Positions 17,581-25,045 of a DNA stretch of 44,474 nucleotides are shown here, one piece after another. Position numbers and translations under genes: made by a program. Origin of the DNA: CAZGMJ01 sp964649005 (GTDB lineage: Bacteria; Planctomycetota; Phycisphaerae; Sedimentisphaerales; Anaerobacaceae); assembly GCA_964649005.1 (NCBI GenBank), contig CAZYMD010000008.1, positions 1 to 44,474 on the forward strand, read 5' to 3'. Below the pieces are notes generated by a model that saw only the letters and a list, made by a program, of their open reading frames with translations, made no database searches and was not told where the DNA came from. Position 1 is the stretch's first letter. Every line of letters begins with the position of its first letter.

Positions 17581-17991
17581 ATGAATTTATTGCCGTTGAT
17601 AACGGATGATATTACGCGAATACTGATAGGGATCATGGAGTTTACACAGAGCCGACAGAAACTGCTCACGCATAACATTTGCGAGATGCGCAAGCCGGGA
17701 TTTGAGCCAAGAGATCTTGCGGTTGATGAGTTCTCGGAATCTCTGAATGTCGCGATAGAAGAATATATGCGGAATAATCGACTCGTATTCTGCGACACAA
17801 AGACCATCAAGTTCAGTCTTGATGGAACGGTGATTGCCATTCCCATAGCTGACGAGTCCAGCAAGGAGCTTCTCGGTAACAGTCCGGATGAGTATCTCGA
17901 TCTGCAAATGCAAAGGCTTATGGAGAACGCGATTAACCAGAGAGTTGCTGCCGAACTAATCAGGCAGAGAGAAAATGCGGTCATGCCATAA
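17581..17991 (+). CDS. FlgB-like flagellar rod-type protein
   Basis: A 136-aa protein whose plan follows FlgB, the proximal rod protein of the flagellar basal body. An N-terminal amphipathic helix, SRQKLLTHNICEMRKPGF, lines up with the family pattern of R-Q-x-x-L-x-x-N-I-A-N-A-x-T-P-G-Y. A variable middle follows, then the C-terminal DLQMQRLMENAINQRVAAEL, matching D-x-E-M-x-x-L-A-E-N-x-x-x-Y. The match is remote: NIANA is NICEM and TPGY is KPGF. The length suits FlgB. ATG 17581 is preferred to the longer frame from 17476. The usual partners flgC and fliE are absent, but a FliA-type sigma gene follows 460 nt later. It may be a real rod protein or a diverged relative. Confidence 0.55.
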   Translation: MNLLPLITDDITRILIGIMEFTQSRQKLLTHNICEMRKPGFEPRDLAVDEFSESLNVAIEEYMRNNRLVFCDTKTIKFSLDGTVIAIPIADESSKELLGNSPDEYLDLQMQRLMENAINQRVAAELIRQRENAVMP

Positions 17992-18453
17992 GGGTTAATA
18001 GGACCGATAATATCCAGAGAGGGTAAATGGGCAACAAGGTGACAAACTTTCGTCAATTTGCAGCACGCTGCCGACGGAATCATGGATTGATAGTGGCGGC
18101 CGATGGCAAGAGAATGCTTAGCGGTGCTGATAACAACGGAAGTTCTGCAATGTTCCCGCCTGTATCGGATATACAGACTTCCTGTCTTCAAAATGTTTTG
18201 TATAATCCTATCCGCCGTCGGCCTTGGCGATTGACGGCGATACTACGATCCAAAAAACTCGTCGCGATTTTTTCCGGGAAGTTTGTAGATAAATTCTTCT
18301 TAAAGTTCGTCACGGATATGTCGATAAGAACTAAGTAGGGGATACTGTGTTCCCGCTCGGGAATTTGGGAACCAGGACACCTGAGGTCTTTATAGGACGT
18401 AAATAAATATTTCTGATTCAATGAGTACCATGGCTATGTCACGGAGGAATGCT
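17992..18453 (+). other. Leader region before the sigma factor gene, with two hairpins
   Basis: No convincing gene. A perfect TATAAT stands at 18201-18206, with only a weak -35. CGCCGTC (18213-18219) pairs with GACGGCG (18233-18239), starting where a transcript from that -10 would begin. A second hairpin at 18252-18273 (A6-C-TCG, TCG loop, CGA-T6) ends in six Ts and resembles a weak terminator. Together they could form an attenuator in the leader of the sigma factor gene or a separate 60-nt RNA. An open frame at 18027-18338 overlaps this and looks non-coding near its end. Confidence 0.3.
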
Positions 18454-19233
18454 GTGAAAACCGATCAGGATCTCGGCATCAGTGAAATCTGGGAACAATT
18501 CCACAAAACCCACGACGACTACTATCGAAATCTCCTGATGGAGCACTATCGCGATCTTGTACGGTACTCGGCCGAGCGGTTGCACAGTAAGCTACCGGAT
18601 AAGGTCGAAGTAGACGATCTTATCAGCGCGGGAATCTTCGGCCTTATGGATGCTATCGATGCATTCGATCCGGCCAGAGGAGTCAAATTCGAGACCTATT
18701 GTTCACCGCGGGTCAAAGGTTCCATACTCGACGAGCTCAGGAGTATGGACTGGGTTCCTCGACTTGTTCGTGCCCGTTCACATCAGTTATCAAAGGCTAC
18801 TCATGCCCTTGAGATACATCTTGGCCGAAAGCCTACCGAAGAGGAAATCGCTAAACAGCTGGACATGAACATGGAAGATTTCATCAGGCTCCAGCGGGAT
18901 GCAAATGCGGTAAGTCAGGTTTCCCTGAACACTAAATACACCGATGGAGACGGTGAGAAGGACATCCGCGAAATCGATGTGATTAAGGATGAACGAAGCG
19001 AAAATCCTGTTACTGAGGCTCAGAAAAGAGACCTCAAAAACCTTCTCATCAAAGGGCTTACACGCGCCGAGAGACTTATAATAGTATTGTACTACTACGA
19101 AGAGATGACCATGAAGGAGATCGGCGCAACGCTGGATTTGTCCGAGTCCCGTGTTTCCCAGATGCACTCATCTATTATTGCACGTCTGAAAGCCCAGATG
19201 GACACCCGTAAAAAGGAATTCGCTATTCGGTAG
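18454..19233 (+). CDS. fliA: FliA/WhiG-type RNA polymerase sigma factor
   Basis: A group 3 sigma-70 factor, 259 aa. Region 2 shows DDLISAGIFGLMDAIDAFDP and the -10 recognition segment VKFETYCSPRVKGSILDELR, which is the FliA/WhiG signature. Region 3 shows GRKPTEEEIAKQLDM. Region 4 shows LTRAERLIIVLYYYEEMTMKEIG and the HTH LSESRVSQMHSSIIARL. Such factors drive late flagellar, chemotaxis or sporulation genes. GTG 18454 is chosen because GGAGG at 18441-18445 sits 8 nt upstream; ATGs at 18421, 18430 and 18436 would lack a ribosome site. No FlgM anti-sigma gene is seen nearby. Confidence 0.88.
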   Translation: MKTDQDLGISEIWEQFHKTHDDYYRNLLMEHYRDLVRYSAERLHSKLPDKVEVDDLISAGIFGLMDAIDAFDPARGVKFETYCSPRVKGSILDELRSMDWVPRLVRARSHQLSKATHALEIHLGRKPTEEEIAKQLDMNMEDFIRLQRDANAVSQVSLNTKYTDGDGEKDIREIDVIKDERSENPVTEAQKRDLKNLLIKGLTRAERLIIVLYYYEEMTMKEIGATLDLSESRVSQMHSSIIARLKAQMDTRKKEFAIR

Positions 19234-19287
19234 TGGTTGATTTGCCGGATAGAGTGTGGGCTGGCATAGTGTGACGTCTCTCATAAT

Positions 19288-19304
19288 GCTCCTTGAGGAG
19301 CCTT
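19288..19304 (+). terminator. Weak terminator-like hairpin after the sigma factor gene
   Basis: GCTCC-TTGA-GGAGC at 19288-19301 forms a 5-bp stem with a tetraloop and is followed only by CTTTG, a short T run. It lies 55 nt after the sigma factor stop. Confidence 0.3.
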
Positions 19305-19443
19305 TGAATTATCGCAGATAGTACAGCACACTGTTTGTTTGCATATAAGGTGTGGCTAAACTACCCTGTCCGATTCCTCGTAGTCCTAAGGGCTCACAAT
19401 CTGTGCGAACCGTCCATGATAATCCCGAATCGGCTACAAAACC

Positions 19444-19499
19444 TTGCTGTTCCGGCCCCCGATTTGTATACTCGTAGAACTTTACAGTAGGAGTTCTAC
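19444..19499 (+). promoter_or_regulatory. dapF promoter with an inverted repeat over the start site and RBS
   Basis: TTGCTG (19444-19449), 17 nt, then TATACT (19467-19472) make a good sigma70-type promoter. A perfect 8-bp inverted repeat, GTAGAACT at 19474-19481 and AGTTCTAC at 19492-19499, begins just after the -10 and ends one base before the dapF ATG. It encloses the ribosome site TAGGAG. If transcription starts upstream it is a hairpin hiding the ribosome site; if it starts near 19479 it is more likely a DNA operator. Confidence 0.5.
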
Positions 19500-19500
19500 A

Positions 19501-20376
19501 ATGAAGTTTACAAAAATGCACGGGCTGGGTAACGACTATGTCTATGTGAATTGCTTTACGCAGGACATAGAAAACCCGGCGCAATTGGCTCAGATAGTCA
19601 GCAACAGGCATATCGGCATAGGCAGCGACGGCCTAATACTGATATGCCCATCTCAGGCGGCCGATGTCAGAATGCGCATATTCAACGCTGACGGCTCTGA
19701 AGCCGAGATGTGTGGCAACGGCATACGGTGCGTGGCCAAGTATGTATATGAGCATGGGCTTACCGATCCACATGGTGAATTTTCCGTACCGGGCCAACAG
19801 TCTTTCCCTGTTTCACTGAACATCGAAACCGGCAACGGGATACTCACGCTCGGCCTGGCGGTAAACACTCAGAATGAGATTGAGAGAGTCTGTGTAAATA
19901 TGGGCCAGCCAATTCTGACTCCCCAGAGTATTCCTGTCAACCTCTCAGGCGAGAACGTAATAGAACAGCCGATACAAGTTTCGGATTGCGAACTCATAAT
20001 GACTTGTGTATCCATGGGCAATCCACACGCTGTTTTCTTCTGCGATGAAGCCGATGCAATACAGCTTGAGCATATTGGTCCTATAATTGAAACACACGAA
20101 CTGTTTCCAAATAGAACAAACGTCCATTTCGTCCAGATAGATCGGCCCGACGAGTTCACAATGCGCACTTGGGAGAGAGGCAGTGGTATTACTATGGCAT
20201 GTGGCAGCGGGGCCTGTGCGTGTTGCGTAGCTTCAGTGCTCACAGGTCGCCAGGAGCGCCTGTGTAAGGCGCATCTGCCGGGAGGGGATTTGGATCTGAA
20301 CTGGTCCCAGCAGGATAACTGTGTCTACATGACCGGTCCTGCCGTCGAAGTGTTCGATGGCGATTGGCTCCAATAG
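19501..20376 (+). CDS. dapF: Diaminopimelate epimerase
   Basis: Converts LL-diaminopimelate to the meso form, the last step before lysine and a direct precursor of peptidoglycan; cytoplasmic. Its 291 aa match the family. The two catalytic cysteines are visible: Cys71 in AEMCGNGIRC and Cys234 in TMACGSGACA. The opening FTKMHGLGNDYVYV is the family start. ATG 19501 is clear, since it has AGGAG upstream; the longer frame from 19444 has no such site. The gene stands alone between regulators, with its own promoter and an inverted repeat over the ribosome site. Confidence 0.97.
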   Translation: MKFTKMHGLGNDYVYVNCFTQDIENPAQLAQIVSNRHIGIGSDGLILICPSQAADVRMRIFNADGSEAEMCGNGIRCVAKYVYEHGLTDPHGEFSVPGQQSFPVSLNIETGNGILTLGLAVNTQNEIERVCVNMGQPILTPQSIPVNLSGENVIEQPIQVSDCELIMTCVSMGNPHAVFFCDEADAIQLEHIGPIIETHELFPNRTNVHFVQIDRPDEFTMRTWERGSGITMACGSGACACCVASVLTGRQERLCKAHLPGGDLDLNWSQQDNCVYMTGPAVEVFDGDWLQ

Positions 20377-20777
20377 AGACTCTCTCAGTCTTAAGCTGCA
20401 CTATATGAAATGGTTGGTTCCCGGTCTATCTGCACAGGCGACTCTTGATTGCCTAAACTCTGGCGCTCCTGATACACTCGCCTCCTCGATTCGTCCCTTT
20501 ACCCTATAACAAGGCCGCAATGTCGTTTACGTATCGCGAACCCTGTCGAAAGCGGGAATCCGACACCGAGCATTGTTGCTTGCTGTCTACTTTACAATTG
20601 TTGACCATAGGCAACTTACATGTTCGCGGTTTGCCTCAGAAATGCCCGGTTTGAATAAGGGCTTGCACGCATTTCCGCTAAAGAAGCACTTCGGTGCGTC
20701 CGAAAAGAAAGCATGTGTGTTGCGGTTGGGCAACGCGGTATGTTGAAAGAAGTAATTGCCGGACTTGTAATCTTTCT
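20377..20777. other. Intergenic region before the histidine kinase
   Basis: About 400 nt without a gene I can support. A small GCAC-TTCG-GTGC hairpin lies at 20687-20698. The open frame of the kinase runs back to GTG 20694, but residues encoded by 20694-20777 are cysteine- and arginine-rich and unlike the rest, so I treat them as non-coding. Confidence 0.4.
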
Positions 20778-21926
20778 ATGGTAGAGAATCTACGATATCA
20801 CAGACCACACGAGGGCCCACCAGGCGACGGAGAAGGTAGTCAGGGCCGGAACCTGGCTGCTATGATCGGATCTGTTGGCAAGGTTGTCATGGATGTCCTG
20901 CCTACCGGTGTAATCGTATTTGACGAAGATCTCCAGACAGTCTACGCCAATGCTCGTGCACGCACTTTAGTCGATCTGGACGATCTCACCAATGCTTCTT
21001 CGAGCAGTCAGACAGAGCCAGCCCTCGCACAAGGCTTGGAAGAAAAGATCAAGAGGGTTATTAGCTCCGGAAAACCTTACGCACAGGGTGACACGCGCTA
21101 TTGCTTCAAAGGCAAGCCGGAGTTGCTCCGATTTGCCGCCTGGCCGGTGGTCGCCCCACCGGATTTGAACACCATCGGCTGTGTACTCACGATAGAGGAT
21201 ACTTCCGACATCGCGAACATGCAGAAACAATTAGCCGATGCGGACAGACTCGCAGCCCTTGGTAGTCTCGCCTCAAGGGTCGCCCACGAGCTGAACAATC
21301 CACTCGATGGGATACTAAGATATGTCAATCTTGCGATGAGGATCGTCGAACAGCAGGGCCTCGAAAAACCGTGTGAATATCTTACGCAGTGCAGGCAGGG
21401 ATTGATGCGAATGGTGCAAATAGTCAGTGAGCTTCTGGAGTTTTCACGTCGAACATATGCTTCAATGGAGACCGCAGGCGTTGAGAAAATCGCTGAAGAA
21501 GCACTCAGGGCAATGGAATCCCGAGCTGAAGCCAAGGCGGTGACTATTAAGCGGAACTACGGTCAGGTTTCTGTGGAAGTACGTAGCGGCAATCTGTTTC
21601 AGGTCTTCTGCAATATAGTAAAGAACGCTCTGGACGCGATGCCCGACGGCGGTGAGTTGAATGTATCTACGAGCGTGATTGGTGAGATGGTAGCCGTTAG
21701 ATTCCGCGATACGGGCAGCGGATTCTCCCCATCAAATGCCGAAGCCATATTCGAGCCGTTCTTCACAACAAAGGACAAGGGCGATGGAACGGGACTCGGA
21801 CTGGCGATATGCAGAGACATAATCGAAAGACAGAACGGGCGGATAACCGCCGAAAATGCTCCCGACCGTGGTAGTGTATTCACTGTCTGGCTCCCGGCCA
21901 GAACCGGTCTGAAAAGAGATTTCTAA
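20778..21926 (+). CDS. Soluble PAS histidine kinase (NtrB/FlrB-like)
   Basis: A cytoplasmic sensor kinase of 382 aa from ATG 20778; GTG 20694 is an alternative start. A PAS-like domain comes first (VLPTGVIVFDEDLQTVYAN). The phosphoacceptor helix follows, with VAHELNNPLDG, where His170 is the predicted autophosphorylation site. The ATPase domain shows an N box (FCNIVKNALDAMPDGG), G1 (FRDTGSGFSP), an F box (IFEPFFTTK) and G2 (GTGLGLAI). There are no membrane helices. The NtrC-like gene 19 nt downstream is its evident partner. Soluble PAS kinases paired with a sigma54 activator resemble NtrBC and also the flagellar FlrB/FlrC (FleS/FleR) pairs. The nearby FliA-type sigma and FlgB-like genes favour the latter, as inference. 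Confidence 0.87.
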   Translation: MVENLRYHRPHEGPPGDGEGSQGRNLAAMIGSVGKVVMDVLPTGVIVFDEDLQTVYANARARTLVDLDDLTNASSSSQTEPALAQGLEEKIKRVISSGKPYAQGDTRYCFKGKPELLRFAAWPVVAPPDLNTIGCVLTIEDTSDIANMQKQLADADRLAALGSLASRVAHELNNPLDGILRYVNLAMRIVEQQGLEKPCEYLTQCRQGLMRMVQIVSELLEFSRRTYASMETAGVEKIAEEALRAMESRAEAKAVTIKRNYGQVSVEVRSGNLFQVFCNIVKNALDAMPDGGELNVSTSVIGEMVAVRFRDTGSGFSPSNAEAIFEPFFTTKDKGDGTGLGLAICRDIIERQNGRITAENAPDRGSVFTVWLPARTGLKRDF

Positions 21927-21945
21927 ACGTATATGGGGGAAAACT

Positions 21946-23346
21946 GTGGCCAATAAAAGCATTCTTGTCGTTGACGATGATAAGATCATACTTGATTCGC
22001 TGTGTGAATTTCTCTCTTTGGAGGGATTCGAGGCAATCGGTGCTGAGACTCAAAAGACCGCATTGGCCAGACTCAAGGAAAGGCAGTTTAATCTGGTAAT
22101 CACCGACGTCAATCTGCCCGATGGAAACGGCCTCGAACTTCTTGAAATCATTCGTAGCGAATATCCCCAGGCCGTTGTGATTGTCATAACCGGATATGGC
22201 ACAATCGAAAGTGCCGTTGCCGCCATCAAAAACGGCGCTTTTGACTATCTCACCAAGCCGATCATTGACGACGATCTCAGATTGGGCGTCGAACGTGCGC
22301 TTAAGCAACAGTCACTTGTCAGTGAGAATGAGCATCTGCGCTTGAAGCTCGAGCGCAAATATAGCCTGGAGAGCATAGTCAGCCATAACTACAAGATGGC
22401 CAGAATATTCGATCTCGTGGATGCTGTTGCCGAGAGCAGAACCACAATTCTGATGACCGGCCCATCCGGAACGGGTAAGAGCATGCTCGCCAGAGCGATA
22501 CACCACCGTTCGAGCAGACGAAACGAATCGTTCATTGAGGTCAGTTGTGGAGCTATCCCGGAAACACTGCTCGAAAGCGAGCTGTTCGGTCACACAAGAG
22601 GCGCTTTCACAGGCGCCGTCAACAACAAGGAAGGAAAATTCCTTGCTGCAAATCACGGAACAATTTTTCTGGATGAGATATCAAACGCCTCACCGGGCCT
22701 CCAGGCCAAGTTGCTCCGCGTATTGGAACACAGGCAGTTCGAGGCTGTCGGCAGCAACGAGACGATAACCGTCGATACACGTATAATGCTTGCCTCAAAT
22801 CGCAGGCTCGAAGAAGAGGTTAAGCAAGGGCGATTCCGTGAAGATCTTTACTACCGAATCAATGTTGTGACCATCGAGCTGCCCGCTCTAAGTGAACGTG
22901 TTGGTGATGTCAGGTTGCTTGCCGAGCATTTCCTCAGAATGTATTCCGCACAGCACAAGAAGCAAAAACTTGGCTTTACTGATGACGCGATGGCGTGTTT
23001 GGAGCGATATCTGTGGCCTGGAAACATTCGCGAGCTCGAAAATGTTGTCGAACGAGCCTCGTTGCTTGCTAAAAGTGAAATCATAGGCTTGGAGGACTTG
23101 CCTGAATCAATGAAGCGGCCGCTGGCTCAATCGCAAGCCACATCCGGAGCGATAGCTCTGAAGACAGCATTGGCCGAGCACGAAGCGACGCTTATCCACA
23201 ACGCTCTCCAGGCAAACAACTGGAACAGACAGAAAACCGCCGCGGCACTTGCGATCAACCGAACCACGCTTTTCAAAAAGATGAAGCAATATGGTTTGTA
23301 TGCTGAAGCGGAACGTTTGGGATTGGCCTGGGGGAAAACACGCTGA
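21946..23346 (+). CDS. Sigma54-dependent response regulator (NtrC/FlrC-like)
   Basis: A 466-aa activator of sigma54 promoters. The receiver domain (1-120) has its phosphoacceptor at Asp54 (VITDVNLPDG) and Lys in DYLTKP. The AAA+ domain has Walker A GPSGTGKS at 172-179, the sigma54-contact loop GAFTGA at 219-224, Walker B GTIFLDE and the sensor regions. A Fis-type HTH forms the C-terminus (NNWNRQKTAAALAINRTTLFKKM). All key residues are present, so it should be active. GTG 21946 has GGGGGA 6 nt upstream. It is co-transcribed with the preceding kinase. I found no convincing sigma54 promoter (TGGCAC-N5-TTGC) in the window, so its targets are probably elsewhere. Confidence 0.93.
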   Translation: MANKSILVVDDDKIILDSLCEFLSLEGFEAIGAETQKTALARLKERQFNLVITDVNLPDGNGLELLEIIRSEYPQAVVIVITGYGTIESAVAAIKNGAFDYLTKPIIDDDLRLGVERALKQQSLVSENEHLRLKLERKYSLESIVSHNYKMARIFDLVDAVAESRTTILMTGPSGTGKSMLARAIHHRSSRRNESFIEVSCGAIPETLLESELFGHTRGAFTGAVNNKEGKFLAANHGTIFLDEISNASPGLQAKLLRVLEHRQFEAVGSNETITVDTRIMLASNRRLEEEVKQGRFREDLYYRINVVTIELPALSERVGDVRLLAEHFLRMYSAQHKKQKLGFTDDAMACLERYLWPGNIRELENVVERASLLAKSEIIGLEDLPESMKRPLAQSQATSGAIALKTALAEHEATLIHNALQANNWNRQKTAAALAINRTTLFKKMKQYGLYAEAERLGLAWGKTR

Positions 23347-23359
23347 ATGCTTATGCCTC

Positions 23360-23388
23360 GCCGACTATTATCGTCGCCAGTCGGCTTT
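23360..23388 (+). terminator. Terminator-like hairpin after the NtrC-like gene
   Basis: GCCGACT (23360-23366) pairs perfectly with AGTCGGC (23379-23385) around a 12-nt loop, followed by TTT. It lies 14 nt after the stop. The T run is short, so it may be a weak terminator or an RNA-stabilising structure. Confidence 0.45.
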
Positions 23389-24373
23389 GCGCACCATCAG
23401 CGGTGGCATCTGTCGAGGTTTGATTGTACGATTTGTGCTGTTTGTGCAACTTCTGCTGCTCGGGTACCAACGAATTGTGAGAAGCTCAGGTCTCAATGGT
23501 AGTTCGCTTCTTCTTGACTTGCCAAGCATCTGAGATCCTCATTTTTCGTTAGTAACAGCTCTGCACTTCAACCCTCCCCCTATCGGCAAATGCCATAGGC
23601 GACTTTAGATCGTCTGCCCTTGCATGAGTCTCTGTTCGGTAATCGCAGCGGACATCTGAGAAGCGTTAGACCTCACATACGGAGATTGTTCCTGTCCATA
23701 AACCTCACTCTCCTGATTGACAAGAAGCGACGAGTACGACTGCAATAGAACGTAACTCCGGATTTAAGTTCTCTTACACATGTTGCCTGTGATGATTGGC
23801 CAGTCGTTTGTTGCAGTCTCATCGAATCCTCGTTAGGGCCGGAATATTCCATTTTTGTCTGTGTCCTAAAATATGCGATCATCACAAACTCTCGTTCCGA
23901 TCTTTCCCAACCGGACGGCTGGAGCATTACGGACGTATACTGCCTACATCCGTTAGTCCGGTAAGCATTATTGAGCCAAGAAATACGTGTTTTGTAGCCG
24001 GATTCACAGGTCATAAGGGGTATTTTTTCCTGAAATGCTCTCTCAATTATGACGATAGTGTTCAAGCGAAGGCATTTATATCTGTGAGACTACACAGAGA
24101 CTACACAAAATTGGGGACCAGCGCTCCCTTGGGGGCCATATTATGTATTTAGGCGAGGTATTGTTGGATGAGACCGGTCAGGCTGCTGCTGTGGCTGCTT
24201 TAGTAGGCGGATCAATTTGTCTTAAGCCTGCGTCACAACAGAGTTTTGCCCATGTGCGTTATGTGCATTTATGCGGGCCTCAGGCACTGGAAAGATCGGT
24301 ACTGCCGGTCCCGTTGTACCGAGCATGGTCTCTTTTGCAAAGTCAACCTGGAAATGTTGGGATCTGGTAAAAA
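23389..24373. other. Unassigned region of about 1 kb before the YfiR operon
   Basis: No gene here has both a ribosome site and protein-like composition on either strand. Visible structures are an imperfect hairpin at 23579-23599 (CCTATCGGCA against TGCCATAGG, one bulged C) and a tandem 11-bp repeat at 24086-24107. It is among the longest silent stretches in the window and could hold a remnant gene or an untranslated RNA. Confidence 0.4.
24086..24107 (+). repeat. Tandem 11-bp direct repeat, possible response-regulator site
   Basis: GAGACTACACA occurs twice in direct succession, with no mismatch. Repeats of 11 bp place two binding sites on the same face of the helix, as in OmpR/PhoB-type operators. 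It lies 266 nt before the YfiR-like gene. No OmpR-type DNA-binding regulator is encoded in the window. Confidence 0.45.
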
Positions 24374-24976
24374 GTGAGAACGAGACTTTACATCTTTGTT
24401 TTTTGCATTTTGGCGGTGCTTGTTGGTATGACTGCCGTGCCTTCACTGGGTGATCCTGTTTCTGAAAAGGAATACCAGGTTAAGGCCGCGTTCACATTCA
24501 ACTTCATCAAATTCGTGAACTGGCCAAAGGATAAAACAGCCGACAGTAACGAACCAATAATCATGGGCGTTATCGGCAACAGTCCTTCTGCGAAGGCCTT
24601 CGAGCCCATAAAAGGCAAAAAGGTAGGCGGCAAAAGCGTGGTTCTCAAGATGTTCAGACCCTTTGAGCAGATCAAGAAGAGTATCGAAAATGACGAAGAC
24701 AAAGCAACCAAAGAGATTGAGGATATGAAACGCTGCCACGTGTTGTTTGTTTGTATTTCAGAGAAAGAGTATTTCAAGGATATCATGAAAATAGTCGGAA
24801 ACAATCCTGTCCTGACAGTAGCCGATGCAGACGGTTTTCTTGAATCCGGCGGTATCATAAATCTCATTGCCGAAGAAGGAAAGATTCGGTTTGAGATCAG
24901 TGCGGCTGCTGCAAAGAAGGCGAAATTGAAAATCAGATCACAGCTTCTCCGGCTGGCCAAGAGGGTCATAGAATGA
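24374..24976 (+). CDS. YfiR-family periplasmic protein
   Basis: A 200-aa exported protein with a signal peptide (about 1-25, ending SLGDP). The family start motif follows: YQVKAAFTFNFIKFVNWPK (compare Y-x-V-K-A-A-x-L-Y-N-F-x-x-F-x-x-W-P). Later VLFVCISEKEYF and LTVADADGFLESGGIINLI match the YfiR (DUF4154) pattern, with the conserved GGIINL-type block before the C-terminus. In Pseudomonas and E. coli, YfiR represses the membrane protein YfiN by binding its periplasmic CHASE8-type domain. The gene immediately downstream encodes a kinase with a similar periplasmic domain, so a sensing partnership is likely. GTG 24374 is the start; no clear ribosome site is seen. It is the first gene of a signalling operon. 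Confidence 0.85.
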   Translation: MRTRLYIFVFCILAVLVGMTAVPSLGDPVSEKEYQVKAAFTFNFIKFVNWPKDKTADSNEPIIMGVIGNSPSAKAFEPIKGKKVGGKSVVLKMFRPFEQIKKSIENDEDKATKEIEDMKRCHVLFVCISEKEYFKDIMKIVGNNPVLTVADADGFLESGGIINLIAEEGKIRFEISAAAAKKAKLKIRSQLLRLAKRVIE

Positions 24977-25045
24977 TCCGATGGTGCAAAGGCGGGTTTA
25001 ATATCCATAAGAGGCGGATTGTATTGTGAGCCAGGAAAGTTGAAC

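Noticed and set aside
16633..18010. CCGATAA motifs at 16634-16640, 17457-17463 and 18004-18010, resembling the FliA -10 box
   Set aside because: None has TAAA 15 nt upstream, and about five copies of this 7-mer are expected by chance on both strands of the window.
18027..18338. Open frame of 103 codons after the FlgB-like gene, with a passable ribosome site
   Set aside because: Its C-terminal part is Lys/Phe-rich from AT-rich DNA, it resembles nothing, and it overlaps a perfect TATAAT and two hairpins. A leader region is the better explanation.
23673..24065. Minus-strand open frame of 130 codons
   Set aside because: Basic, cysteine-containing composition without domain pattern, no ribosome site, and an unlikely codon make-up. 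Treated as chance.
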